DNA from: an uncultured SAR116 cluster alpha proteobacterium
Lineage (GTDB): Bacteria; Pseudomonadota; Alphaproteobacteria; Puniceispirillales; Puniceispirillaceae
Assembly (NCBI GenBank): GCA_902623185.1
Contig: CACNSW010000003.1
Location: 22,911 to 86,910, forward strand
Reading direction: 5' to 3'
DNA: 64,000 nt
The notes beneath the pieces are model-generated. The model searched no databases, was not told where the DNA came from, and saw only the letters and a list, made by a program, of their open reading frames with translations. The translations under genes were made by a program, and so were the position numbers. Below are positions 10,401 to 18,889 of the stretch, in pieces (position 1 is the stretch's first letter; each line of letters starts with the position of its first letter).

Positions 10401-10576
10401 GCTATGTCGCCAACAGAATGCGGGAGCATCGCATTCTGATTGGCACGGATGGTCCGTTTGACAATGTTCTGAAAATTCGGCCGCCACTGACGATTGATGG
10501 AGACGATTGTGAAATGCTGTTGAATCGCCTCGATCAGGTGCTTGCCGAGGCGCAATTGATCAATCAAGCCGGATGA
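7499..10576 (+). CDS. three-domain fusion: aminoglycoside phosphotransferase-like kinase - M23 metallopeptidase-like - class III PLP aminotransferase/phospho-lyase
   Basis: 1025-aa ORF. Kinase: HCDGNDYN and IDFGD motifs. M23: HLGID and HLHL. Class III PLP fold: FVTSGSEANELALRIAR, IADEVQTSLGRLG, VVLGKPVGNGHPIG. Confidence 0.93.
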   Translation: MLSKAEREHWQGLLATDYGIIADLYRLNGEFDLNIAVEVKGEVRWVLKIMRPDCGAGLVEMQIAALDHVRDADPDLPVPRIQKSAGGKDSVIWPDHEGKRRIVWLITALPGMPYGVLQPHTSTLMEQTGCVLARLTKALVKFEHTALERDFKWHPLRPQWAKAHIDLVPDEPNRTFIRYVFQNFESECEGILLSLDQTPIHCDGNDYNLLALPSLTGPVCSGVIDFGDMTRAPVICDLATAAAYLILGQCRPLDMLCALVRGYHSVHPFNKAELALLYPLLLTRLAVSLVNAAMMKQKSPDDPYMTISEAPALAFLNEARDWPFAMVTRRLHLAVGFPVVGHAGRVLTWLNDRSDDFASIFAIDSSGDLPGDSSFWPRCSCSLADSVLPENPTAISLDEAQTLVPAAIGTPTLHVGYYAEPRLVYTEPAFLTGAHPLEGRRTIHLGIDVFAPAGIQIAPPLGATVVATANRQERLDYGGVVILKHQTEAGDVFFSLYGHLDPDSITNLRPGQRLSAGMAFARLGAAEVNGGWQPHLHLQLGLSLAGYDDERDFDWPGAADPDDLDYQLALYPNPAPLLGLSGKSTLYPQIDKGEVHATRRASFGGNLKLSYERPVMLMRGWRHYLYDEYGRTYLDAYNNVPHVGHAHPRLRDIASRQLGLINTNTRYLHPAQIDFAAALKKRLPEHLTHCYFVTSGSEANELALRIARAYTGARGMIVQEHGYHGHTTGTIDISPYKFNGPGGDGAPDWVETVELADPYRGRFGYGDAAAGPRYAASVDGALTALGDRGYQLCGFIAESYPSVGGQIEPPAGYLAAVYEKVRTAGGVCIADEVQTSLGRLGDAYWGFATQNAVPDMVVLGKPVGNGHPIGVVVTTAAIANSFANGMEFFSTFGGTTLACLIGAEVLQIVDDEGLQANAAKTGAQLLAGFRTLQSRYDLIGDVRGRGLFLGIELVCDRQTKAPATALAGYVANRMREHRILIGTDGPFDNVLKIRPPLTIDGDDCEMLLNRLDQVLAEAQLINQAG

Positions 10577-10774
10577 TCTGCAGCATCTGTCAGTCATTGC
10601 CGCTGTTTCCCCTCCCTGATCACCATCTGGCCGCGACAAAATTCTGCATAATCCATAATTTCACAGTGAAATTCTAAGGCAGGCATTTTGTTTGCCTGGA
10701 TTTGTTGGTAGACAGGAACGAGTTTGACACGCGGTGACCGCACCGCCTCGCACCACCCGACGCCGGAGCTTTCC

Positions 10775-11830
10775 ATGCGCCAATCTCGACAATCGCTGCC
10801 GCTGGTCTCGGCTGAACCAATGCAGGTTCTGGTTAGGCGGGCAGGAGCTGTGGAGAGCCTGCATGCGGTTGATATCGCCGTTTGTGGTGCGGATGGTTCG
10901 GTCCTTGTCGGGTTGGGAGAGATCGAACGTCCAATCTTTCCAAGGTCTGCGATGAAACCGCTGCAAGCCATTGCCTTAGCTGAGAAATCAATTGGTCTTT
11001 CAGTACAGAAAAAATTGACGCCAGCAGAATATTCGCTGATCTGCGCCAGCCATAATGGCCAGCGCCTGCATGTTGATGCTGCCCGGCATCTTCTGGCAAA
11101 ATTTGATCTGTCACCGGAGTTGCTGGTGTGCGGGGCGCATTGGTCGAGTGATGAGCCGACAGCAATTAATCAGATTCGCTCGCTTGAGGTGCCGGCGACC
11201 ATTCATAATAACTGCAGCGGTAAACATGCTGGTATGCTGGTGCTTGCCGCTCTTCTTGGCACGTCACCAGATGGCTATGCAGCGCTTTCCCATCCCGTGC
11301 AGCAATCCATTCTCGGTACACTTGAGGCCATGACTGGAATTGATCTGATGCAGTTCCCCCACGGGGTTGATGGATGCGGCGCGCCCGCACTCAGTGGACC
11401 ACTTGGCAACTGGGCGCGTAGCTTTGCGCTGTTTGCTGATTCTGCCGCGATACCACCGCATCGCGCCATCGCCTGTGCATTGCTTCGTGATAGTATTGCC
11501 GCAGCACCCGAGATGATTGCTGGTGATCGCCGCCTCTGCTCGGCACTGGCTGCCACCTATGGCCAGCAGATCACTGCCAAGGTGGGTGCCGAGGGTGTTT
11601 ATGGTGCTGCTTTCCACGATCTTGGGCTTGGTCTGATGATGAAATGTCGCGATGGCAATCGCCGCGCCATTGAGGTGTCGCTGGGGGCAATTATTCACCT
11701 GCTGGGTTATGACTGCCCGTTGGCCCTGTTCGACTATTTTTCGCCGCAGTTGAAAAATTGGGCTGGCGAGATAGTGGGCGATATCGTCATTGAGGGCGCT
11801 CTTGCCCCCGCTGTGATGAGGCAGGCATGA
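10775..11830 (+). CDS. L-asparaginase II family protein (Rhizobium type)
   Basis: ORF 10724-11830; start placed at the internal Met 10775 (uncertain). CASHNGQ, HNNCSGKHAGML and HGVDGCGAPA motifs of asparaginase II. Confidence 0.85.
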   Translation: MRQSRQSLPLVSAEPMQVLVRRAGAVESLHAVDIAVCGADGSVLVGLGEIERPIFPRSAMKPLQAIALAEKSIGLSVQKKLTPAEYSLICASHNGQRLHVDAARHLLAKFDLSPELLVCGAHWSSDEPTAINQIRSLEVPATIHNNCSGKHAGMLVLAALLGTSPDGYAALSHPVQQSILGTLEAMTGIDLMQFPHGVDGCGAPALSGPLGNWARSFALFADSAAIPPHRAIACALLRDSIAAAPEMIAGDRRLCSALAATYGQQITAKVGAEGVYGAAFHDLGLGLMMKCRDGNRRAIEVSLGAIIHLLGYDCPLALFDYFSPQLKNWAGEIVGDIVIEGALAPAVMRQA

Positions 11831-12843
11831 CCTGGAAGTCACTCTCCAGCCACCGTGAGCATGGCGGCGATATTGATGTCGCACGTCAGCGTTTTGGCCG
11901 TGCTGATATGATTGACCTGTCAACGGGAATCAGTCCGCGCTCCTATCCCGTACCAACGCTGACGGCAAAACGCCTGCAGGCTTTACCCACGGAGAGTGAT
12001 CTAGCCGCCTGTCTTGACGCGGCGCGACGTCATTACCGGGTGCCCAATGGTCTGGCACTGTGTGCCGGCCCGGGCACGCAGGCTTTGCTGCAGTTGGTGC
12101 CTTTACTGGCATCGGATGGAACTGTCTGGATTGAGCAACCCACCTACAACGAACATGCCCCGGCATGGTTAGCAAACGGTCATGATGTCAGCGTCGCTCC
12201 GACATTGCCCACTGATGCCCACCACGCAGTCGTTGTATTGCCAAACAATCCGACGGGCCGGGCGGACTACGTGGCGGTAGAGGCGCTTGCAGCAGAGATA
12301 GGCCGGCGACAGGGGTTGTTGTTGATTGATGGGGCTTTTGCCGGCGGTGACACCGATGCGGATGATGTTCGTCTGCTGGAAAAGCTGGCGCAACCGCATG
12401 TTTTGCATTTGCGTTCCTTCGGTAAATTTTTTGGAATGGCCGGATTGCGGCTTGGCTTTGCCATTGGCCCACAGGAGCAGATTTCCAGTCTTATGGAGAG
12501 AATCGGTCCATGGGCCGTCGGTACTGCCGCTCTTGATATCGGCAAGCTGGCACTGGGTGATGAGGCATGGGTTAAGGATCATCAGAATTGGCTCAGCCAG
12601 CAGGCGGATCATCTCTCTGATCTGCTGGCGCGACATGAGTTGAAGGTGATCGGCGGTACGTCGCTGTTCAGGTGTGTACGCTGTGATCATGCTGCCGCCC
12701 TGCAGGAACATCTTGGGAAAAACGGTGTTTGGGTGCGGGCGTTCAGTGCTTACCCCGATCTTCTGCGCTTCGGTTTGCCAGGTAGCGCGGTAGCCTTTTC
12801 ATCGCTTGATCAGGCATTGGCCAAATGGCATGGAAAGCCATGA
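11827..12843 (+). CDS. cobC: threonine-phosphate decarboxylase
   Basis: MIDLSTGISPRSYPVP, PNNPTGR, RSFGKFFGMAGLRLGFAIG motifs of CobC-type PLP enzymes; heads the cobalamin locus. Confidence 0.9.
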   Translation: MTWKSLSSHREHGGDIDVARQRFGRADMIDLSTGISPRSYPVPTLTAKRLQALPTESDLAACLDAARRHYRVPNGLALCAGPGTQALLQLVPLLASDGTVWIEQPTYNEHAPAWLANGHDVSVAPTLPTDAHHAVVVLPNNPTGRADYVAVEALAAEIGRRQGLLLIDGAFAGGDTDADDVRLLEKLAQPHVLHLRSFGKFFGMAGLRLGFAIGPQEQISSLMERIGPWAVGTAALDIGKLALGDEAWVKDHQNWLSQQADHLSDLLARHELKVIGGTSLFRCVRCDHAAALQEHLGKNGVWVRAFSAYPDLLRFGLPGSAVAFSSLDQALAKWHGKP

Positions 12844-12904
12844 GAGTTCAGATGGCGTAGTTTGACCATTCAATGACGCAATTGGTTGACACAACTAAGA
12901 TAAT

Positions 12905-13125
12905 TATGAGAACACTGGTACCACGTTAAAGGTGGCTGTGGGGCAAAGCCCCATGCCTTAATGAGGGAATATGGACAGGGTGAAAAATGACTGCTCGATG
13001 CCATAGCCGTCCCCGCGACTGTATATGGGTCGTCCCCCAATTTGCCACTGGAGAGCAATAGAGCGATCTGGGAAGGCTGGAGGACAATATCCATGAGCCA
13101 GGAGACCTGCCTTTCGCGCTGAACA
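12905..13125 (+). promoter_or_regulatory. cobalamin (adenosylcobalamin) riboswitch
   Basis: Ordered consensus blocks: GGTAcc, GAGGGAA, CCGTCCCCGCGACTGTA, TGCCACTG, GGGAAGG, GAGCCAGGAGACCTGCC (13095-13111); upstream of the HupE-like gene. Confidence 0.93.
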
Positions 13126-13248
13126 CAACGGTCGGGGTGTGCCGTATTGATGCAAGCGGGAAAAGTCCGCTGTGTTGCTACTGCCTCGCTCAAAACGACT
13201 TCATTGGCCCATCTGGCGCATGACTCTGTCGAGGGGAGTAACTTTAAC

Positions 13249-13881
13249 ATGACTAGAATTATCCTAACTGCAGCAACAATGCTTTTTGCTACGCTGTCGT
13301 CAGCCTTTGCCCATCATCCGCTGGGTGGTGACGTGCCGACAACCATGCTTCATGGCCTGCTTTCTGGTATTGGCCATCCAATCATAGGCTTTGATCATCT
13401 GGCCTTTGTCATTGCCGTGGGCCTGATTGCGGCGTTCCAATCAAACCGTCTGGTGATGCCGCTCGGCTTTGTTGCCGGAACAGTCGCCGGCACGATGCTC
13501 ACGCTTGCTGCGGTGACACTGCCGCTGGCCGAGATTGCCATCACTGGATCGGTCGTGGCTTCTGGCGCTTTTGCCATGCGGGGAAAAATTGCCGGCTTGA
13601 TGCCAGCAACGCTGCTCGCTGCTGTGGCTGGCTTGTTTCATGGTTGGGCCTATGGCGCGGCTGTTGTCGGTGCTGAGGCAACGCCTCTGCTTGCCTATCT
13701 GGCCGGTTTTGGCGTGACCCAGCTGCTGATTGCCCTTGGTGTCGGCATTGTCGCCCGTCAGCTCTGGAAGGTGGCACGAGCCGATGCGCTGCAGCCACGC
13801 CTTGCTGGTGCGCTTGTTGCCGGTGTCGGCCTTGCCTACCTGATCGAAAATGTTGAGGGCATGATTTTCCCCGGCATGTAA
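13249..13881 (+). CDS. HupE/UreJ family protein, putative cobalt/nickel transporter
   Basis: Start trimmed to Met 13249 (signal-like MTRIILTAATMLFATLSSAFA HHP); repeated TM segments, GHPIIGFDHLAF and LFHGWAYGA motifs; preceded by GAGGGGAG RBS and the B12 riboswitch. Confidence 0.9.
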   Translation: MTRIILTAATMLFATLSSAFAHHPLGGDVPTTMLHGLLSGIGHPIIGFDHLAFVIAVGLIAAFQSNRLVMPLGFVAGTVAGTMLTLAAVTLPLAEIAITGSVVASGAFAMRGKIAGLMPATLLAAVAGLFHGWAYGAAVVGAEATPLLAYLAGFGVTQLLIALGVGIVARQLWKVARADALQPRLAGALVAGVGLAYLIENVEGMIFPGM

Positions 13882-13905
13882 GCCTGATCTGTGGGGAGGG
13901 GGATC

Positions 13906-13933
13906 AAGGCAGGGTCGGTGGCTCTGCCTTTTT
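13906..13933 (+). terminator. Rho-independent terminator
   Basis: aaGGCAGGGtcggtggCTCTGCCttttt: 7-bp stem (one G-T), 7-nt loop, T tract, just after the HupE-like CDS. Confidence 0.75.
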
Positions 13934-14007
13934 CATTTCCCATTTAAAGAAGGCTTTTTGCCATCTGCCTGTTTACCTGAGAATAGATCGAAAGTGGAAA
14001 CCAGATC

Positions 14008-15132
14008 ATGACCATCTCAACTATCCCCACACGTATCCCAGCAACGGTGATTACCGGGTTTCTGGGATCTGGTAAAACCACCCTGATCCGTAACATCATC
14101 ACGCAGGCGAATGGCAAACGGCTGGCCCTAATCGTCAATGAATTTGGCGATGTCGGGATGGATGGGGCGATGCTTGCGGAATGCGGCGCTGACAGCTGCG
14201 GTGTCGATGACATAATCGAGCTGGCGAATGGGTGTATCTGCTGTACGGTCGCCGATGATTTCCTGCCAAGCATCCAGTCGCTGTTGGCGCAAAATTCGCC
14301 ACCGGATCATATCATCATCGAAACATCCGGCCTCGCTCTGCCACAACCGCTTGTGCAGGCCTTTGGCTGGCCCGACATCCGGGCACAGGTCATGCTGGAT
14401 GGGGTGGTCACGCTTGTCGATGGTCCGGCGTTGGCTGGTGGCGGCGTCGCGCATGATCTTGAAGCCCTTGAGAGGCAGCGTGCCGCCGATGAGGAGCTTG
14501 ATCATGACAGCCCGATCGATGAGCTTTTCAAGGACCAGATCAGCGCAGCTAATCTGATCATTCTGTCCAAGGCAGACATGCTTGACGATGTCGGTATGGA
14601 GCGGGCGCGCGCCGCCGTTGAGGCGCATCTATATGACAACACCCCGATCATCACGGTCGCCGGTGGCAAAGCGCCACTCAGCGCTGTTCTGGGGCTAGAT
14701 ATGGAAGACGAGGCGCATCATCGCGCCAAGCATCATCGCCATCACCACCACCATGATGATGAAGACCATGAACATGAGCATGAGCATGAGCATGGGCATG
14801 ACCAATTTGCCTCGCACATCATCGCTTTAGGCAAGGTTGAGGACGCGGGCGCTTTTCAGGCACAGATCAGGATGCTGGCCAACTCGCACGGTATTCTGCG
14901 GGCTAAGGGCCGGGTTCCAGTTGAAGGCAAGGCGCTGCCTTTTGTTGTTCAGGCTGTCGGCCAGCGCGTTGACGGCTATTTCGCGCCACAACCTGCGCCG
15001 GTTGGCAATGACAGCAATGGGGGGCGTCTGGTGGTCATTGGTCTTGCCGGACTGGATGCCGCCGCTATTGCCTCGCAACTGGGTGGCAGCGTGATCATGG
15101 ACAGCGGGTCAGATGCATCTCCTCAAAATTGA
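14008..15132 (+). CDS. cobW: cobalamin biosynthesis protein CobW (G3E GTPase)
   Basis: GFLGSGKTTLIRN P-loop, NGCICC metal motif, His-rich linker, C-terminal CobW_C; upstream of cobN. Confidence 0.95.
   Translation: MTISTIPTRIPATVITGFLGSGKTTLIRNIITQANGKRLALIVNEFGDVGMDGAMLAECGADSCGVDDIIELANGCICCTVADDFLPSIQSLLAQNSPPDHIIIETSGLALPQPLVQAFGWPDIRAQVMLDGVVTLVDGPALAGGGVAHDLEALERQRAADEELDHDSPIDELFKDQISAANLIILSKADMLDDVGMERARAAVEAHLYDNTPIITVAGGKAPLSAVLGLDMEDEAHHRAKHHRHHHHHDDEDHEHEHEHEHGHDQFASHIIALGKVEDAGAFQAQIRMLANSHGILRAKGRVPVEGKALPFVVQAVGQRVDGYFAPQPAPVGNDSNGGRLVVIGLAGLDAAAIASQLGGSVIMDSGSDASPQN
14767..14801 (+). repeat. short tandem hexamer repeat (catgag)n encoding (His-Glu)n in CobW
   Basis: catgaacatgagcatgagcatgagcatgggcat read directly. 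Confidence 0.85.
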
Positions 15133-18100
15133 TGAAAGCGGTGCTCTTTATAACTCGGACGAGGCTGTCGATCTAGGCCAGCCAGGCGGTGACATTGTTG
15201 TTCTGACGTCCGCCGATACCGAGGTGGCATTGCTGGCGGCGGCGGTCAGATCCTGTCATCAGGCGGGCCAGATGCTGGATGTCCGTATCGCCAACTATCT
15301 CAGCCTGACACATCCCTATTCGGTCGATCTCTATATCCAGAATACAATCGCGGCGGCAAGGCTGGTTGTTGTCCGGCTTCTTGGTGGCAAAGCTTATTGG
15401 AGCTATGGCACACAGCAATTGCGGGCGCTTGCTGAAGCGGGAAACACCGAAGTTATCTTTCTTTCCGGCGATGGCAAGCCGGACCCCGAACTGGATTATC
15501 TGTCCTCGGCCGCCGCCGCCGACTGTGTGGCACTGGCTGCCTATCTTGATGCAGGTGGCAGCGATAATGCGGTCGCCTTTCTACAGGCGTTGCAGGACCG
15601 TCTTGATGGCACGCAGGTGGCGCCACCACCGCAGCCACTGTTGCGAGCGGGGATTTATTGGCCGGGTTTACCGGTTCCCGATTTGAACAATCTAAACGCA
15701 CATTGGCAAGATGATGCGCCGGTTGTTGCATTGGTTTTCTACCGGGCACTTGTTCAGGCAGGTGACCTTGCTCCGATTGACCAGATGATCAAATCCTGCC
15801 AGGCGCAGGGACTCAATCCGCTTCCGCTGTTTGCGGCCAGCCTGAAGGAAGCTGAAACAGCTGCCATCATTGCTGATCTGCTGACCAGAGCCGGGGTCAG
15901 CGTGATTTTAAATGCCACCAGCTTTGCGGTGTCAGATCCGGCAGCAGCCGGCGATGCCGCCGTTTCGATGCGTTCGGTTGGTCCGTTTGGCGCGGTTGAT
16001 GCGCCAGTTCTGCAAATTGTCCTTGCGTCCAACCGGCAGGCAGATTGGGAGCAGTCGAGTGCTGGCCTCACGGCGCGAGATCTGGCAATGAATGTCGCGC
16101 TACCCGAACTTGACGGGCGCGTGCTGGCACGCGCTATCGGTTTCAAGCGGCCTTTGGTCAAGGATCCGCTCACCCATGCCATGACCACAGGTTTTGATCC
16201 ATTGCCTGAGCGGGCGGACTATGTTGCCAGCCTTGCCGCGGCCTGGGCCAGATTGCGGGCGACGCCTCCTGAGGCGAAGAAACTCGGCCTTATTTTGGCG
16301 AATTATCCGAATCGTGATGGTCGCATTGCCAATGGTGTCGGGCTGGACACCCCGCAGAGCGTCTATGAGGTATTGCATCTGCTCGCAGCTGAGGGGTATG
16401 AGCTTGGTCATTTGCCAGACAGCAGCGCGGATTTGATCAACGCGTTGCGGGCGGGACCGACAAATGCTGGCTGGCAGGGCCGTGAAAGCACGGTGTTTCT
16501 GTCACTGGCCAAATATCAGGCGGCATTTACCGCCCTGCCAGACGCTCTGCGTGAACACATCACTGAAAGGTGGGGCGCAGCCTCTGCTGATCCGATGTTT
16601 GATGGAAGTGATTTTCGCCTGCCAATCCTCACCTATGGCAATGTTGCAGTCGGCGTGCAGCCCGCCCGCGGTTACAACATTGATCCAAAGGCCACCTACC
16701 ATGCTCCTGATCTGGTGCCACCGCATAACTATCTCGCATTCTACATCTGGCTGCGCCAGCAATGGCATAGCCATGCAGTGGTGCATTTCGGTAAACATGG
16801 CAATCTGGAATGGCTGCCTGGCAAGGCGCTGGCACTGTCATCCACCTGTTATCCTGAGGCGATTTTGGGGCCGATGCCGCATTTCTATCCCTTTATCGTC
16901 AATGATCCCGGAGAGGGTGCGCAGGCCAAACGCCGCACCGCAGCAGTGATTCTTGATCATCTGACGCCACCAATGACACAGGCTGATAGTCATGGCTCCA
17001 TGGCTGAGATCGAGTCACAGATGGATGAATATTACGAGGCAGCCGGAATGGATAGGGCGCGCAGCGAGGCACTGTTGGCTGACATTCTGGCAACGGCTGA
17101 ACGTGCGGGCATTGCCGCAGATTGCGGCATTGCATCAGGTGATGATGCGGCAAACAAATTACTGAAACTTGATAATTTTCTCTGTGATCTCAAGGAATTG
17201 CAGATTCGTGATGGGCTGCATGTCTTTGGTATCTCGCCAACCGGGCAGCTTACTACAGAGCTGTTAACTCAGATTTTGCGTACCCCGCGCGGTGACGGGG
17301 ATGGCTGCAATGGCTCGCTGCTGCGTGCGCTGGCGGGCGATCTGGGGTTGGATGGTGATGGATTTGATCCGCTTACTGCCGAGCGGGCTGATCTCTGGAC
17401 AGGTCCACGCCCGCAGCAACTTATTGCCCTCAGCCCAGATGTCTGGCGCAGTGCCGGCGACACAGTTGAGCGGCTTGATACCCTTGCAGGTCAGTTGGTT
17501 GCAGGGCAAGTGCCGCCCCCCGGTCCCAAAGCGGGATTGATCATTGAGCAGACCCTGCCGTCACTGCGTGAAAATCTGACGGCCTGTGGCTCGATGGAAG
17601 GCGCGGCCTTGCTGCGTGGTCTTGCTGGACGCTTCATTCCCCCGGGAGCATCGGGCGCACCGACAAGAGGTCGTCCCGAGGTGTTGCCGACGGGCCGCAA
17701 TTTCTTCTCGATCGACAGCCGGGCGCTACCTACGCCAGTTGCCTGGCGGTTGGGCTGGGCCTCGGCTGAGTCGCTATTGCAACGCTACCTGCTGGATCAT
17801 GGCAATTGGCCGAAATCGATGGTACTGTCGGTATGGGGGACGTCGAATATGCGCACGGGCGGTGATGACCTTGCGCAGGCGTTGGCATTGATGGGTGTGC
17901 AACCACAATGGGACAGGAATTCACGCCGCGTTACTGGCTTTGACGTGATCCCAGCTGATGTTCTGGGGCGTCCACGTGTCGATGTCTCATTGCGGTGTTC
18001 CGGATTTTTCCGAGATGCGTTTCCAGCGCAGATGAGCCTTCTCGACAGAGCCGTGCGGGCGGTTGCAGATCTTGATGAGGCGGAGGACATTAACCCTCTG

Positions 18101-18889
18101 GCGGCTTCGGTGCGGCGCGAGCATGCCGAATTGCAGCGTCGTGGCCATGATAGTCCGGTGGCACGGCGTGCCAGCACGATGCGGATTTTCAGCGCCAAAC
18201 CCGGCGCCTATGGTGCCGGCCTGCAGACCCTGATTGATGAGGGGATCTGGGACAGGCGCGCAGATTTTGCCGAGGCATTTCTGGTCTGGTCCTCCTATGC
18301 CTATGGCGACCAGCTCGATGGGATCGGTGCCCGTGATCAGCTCGAGGCGCGTCTGGCTGGTGCCGATGCGGTGCTGCACAATCAGGACAATCGGGAACAT
18401 GACATTCTGGACAGCGATGATTACTACCAGTTTGCCGGTGGCCTCTCGGCCGCGGTTGCGCATCTGTCAGGGCGCGATGTGCCGGTCTATCACAATGATC
18501 ATTCTCTTCCTGAACGCCCGGTGATCCGCACCTTGGCTGAGGAGATCAGCCGAGTTGTCCGTGGCCGCGCCAGCAATCCAAAATGGATTGCCGGTGCCAT
18601 GCGTCACGGTTATCGCGGTGCCTTTGAGATGGCTGCTACAGTTGATTATCTCTTTGCCTTTGCGGCAACGACTCATCAGGTGGCCGAACATCATTTCACC
18701 GCTCTGTTCGAGGCCTATATCGAGGATGATCAGGTGCGGGAATTTCTGGAAGACGCCAATGATGCAGCGTATGCTGACATGCTGGCACGGTTCGAGGAGG
18801 CCATTTCACGCGGCTTTTGGACGCCACGGAAAAACAGCCTTCACCGCCAGCTGGAAAATCTGCGCCGGAGCCAAGAGGAGACAGCATGA
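15113..18889 (+). CDS. cobN: cobaltochelatase subunit CobN
   Basis: 1258-aa ORF; HFGKHGNLEWLPGKALALS and VWGTSNMRTGGDDLAQALALMG motifs of CobN/BchH-type chelatases. Confidence 0.97.
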   Translation: MHLLKIDESGALYNSDEAVDLGQPGGDIVVLTSADTEVALLAAAVRSCHQAGQMLDVRIANYLSLTHPYSVDLYIQNTIAAARLVVVRLLGGKAYWSYGTQQLRALAEAGNTEVIFLSGDGKPDPELDYLSSAAAADCVALAAYLDAGGSDNAVAFLQALQDRLDGTQVAPPPQPLLRAGIYWPGLPVPDLNNLNAHWQDDAPVVALVFYRALVQAGDLAPIDQMIKSCQAQGLNPLPLFAASLKEAETAAIIADLLTRAGVSVILNATSFAVSDPAAAGDAAVSMRSVGPFGAVDAPVLQIVLASNRQADWEQSSAGLTARDLAMNVALPELDGRVLARAIGFKRPLVKDPLTHAMTTGFDPLPERADYVASLAAAWARLRATPPEAKKLGLILANYPNRDGRIANGVGLDTPQSVYEVLHLLAAEGYELGHLPDSSADLINALRAGPTNAGWQGRESTVFLSLAKYQAAFTALPDALREHITERWGAASADPMFDGSDFRLPILTYGNVAVGVQPARGYNIDPKATYHAPDLVPPHNYLAFYIWLRQQWHSHAVVHFGKHGNLEWLPGKALALSSTCYPEAILGPMPHFYPFIVNDPGEGAQAKRRTAAVILDHLTPPMTQADSHGSMAEIESQMDEYYEAAGMDRARSEALLADILATAERAGIAADCGIASGDDAANKLLKLDNFLCDLKELQIRDGLHVFGISPTGQLTTELLTQILRTPRGDGDGCNGSLLRALAGDLGLDGDGFDPLTAERADLWTGPRPQQLIALSPDVWRSAGDTVERLDTLAGQLVAGQVPPPGPKAGLIIEQTLPSLRENLTACGSMEGAALLRGLAGRFIPPGASGAPTRGRPEVLPTGRNFFSIDSRALPTPVAWRLGWASAESLLQRYLLDHGNWPKSMVLSVWGTSNMRTGGDDLAQALALMGVQPQWDRNSRRVTGFDVIPADVLGRPRVDVSLRCSGFFRDAFPAQMSLLDRAVRAVADLDEAEDINPLAASVRREHAELQRRGHDSPVARRASTMRIFSAKPGAYGAGLQTLIDEGIWDRRADFAEAFLVWSSYAYGDQLDGIGARDQLEARLAGADAVLHNQDNREHDILDSDDYYQFAGGLSAAVAHLSGRDVPVYHNDHSLPERPVIRTLAEEISRVVRGRASNPKWIAGAMRHGYRGAFEMAATVDYLFAFAATTHQVAEHHFTALFEAYIEDDQVREFLEDANDAAYADMLARFEEAISRGFWTPRKNSLHRQLENLRRSQEETA

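Noticed and set aside
11264-11923. 219-aa - strand ORF
   Set aside because: Antisense to asparaginase; no family motif
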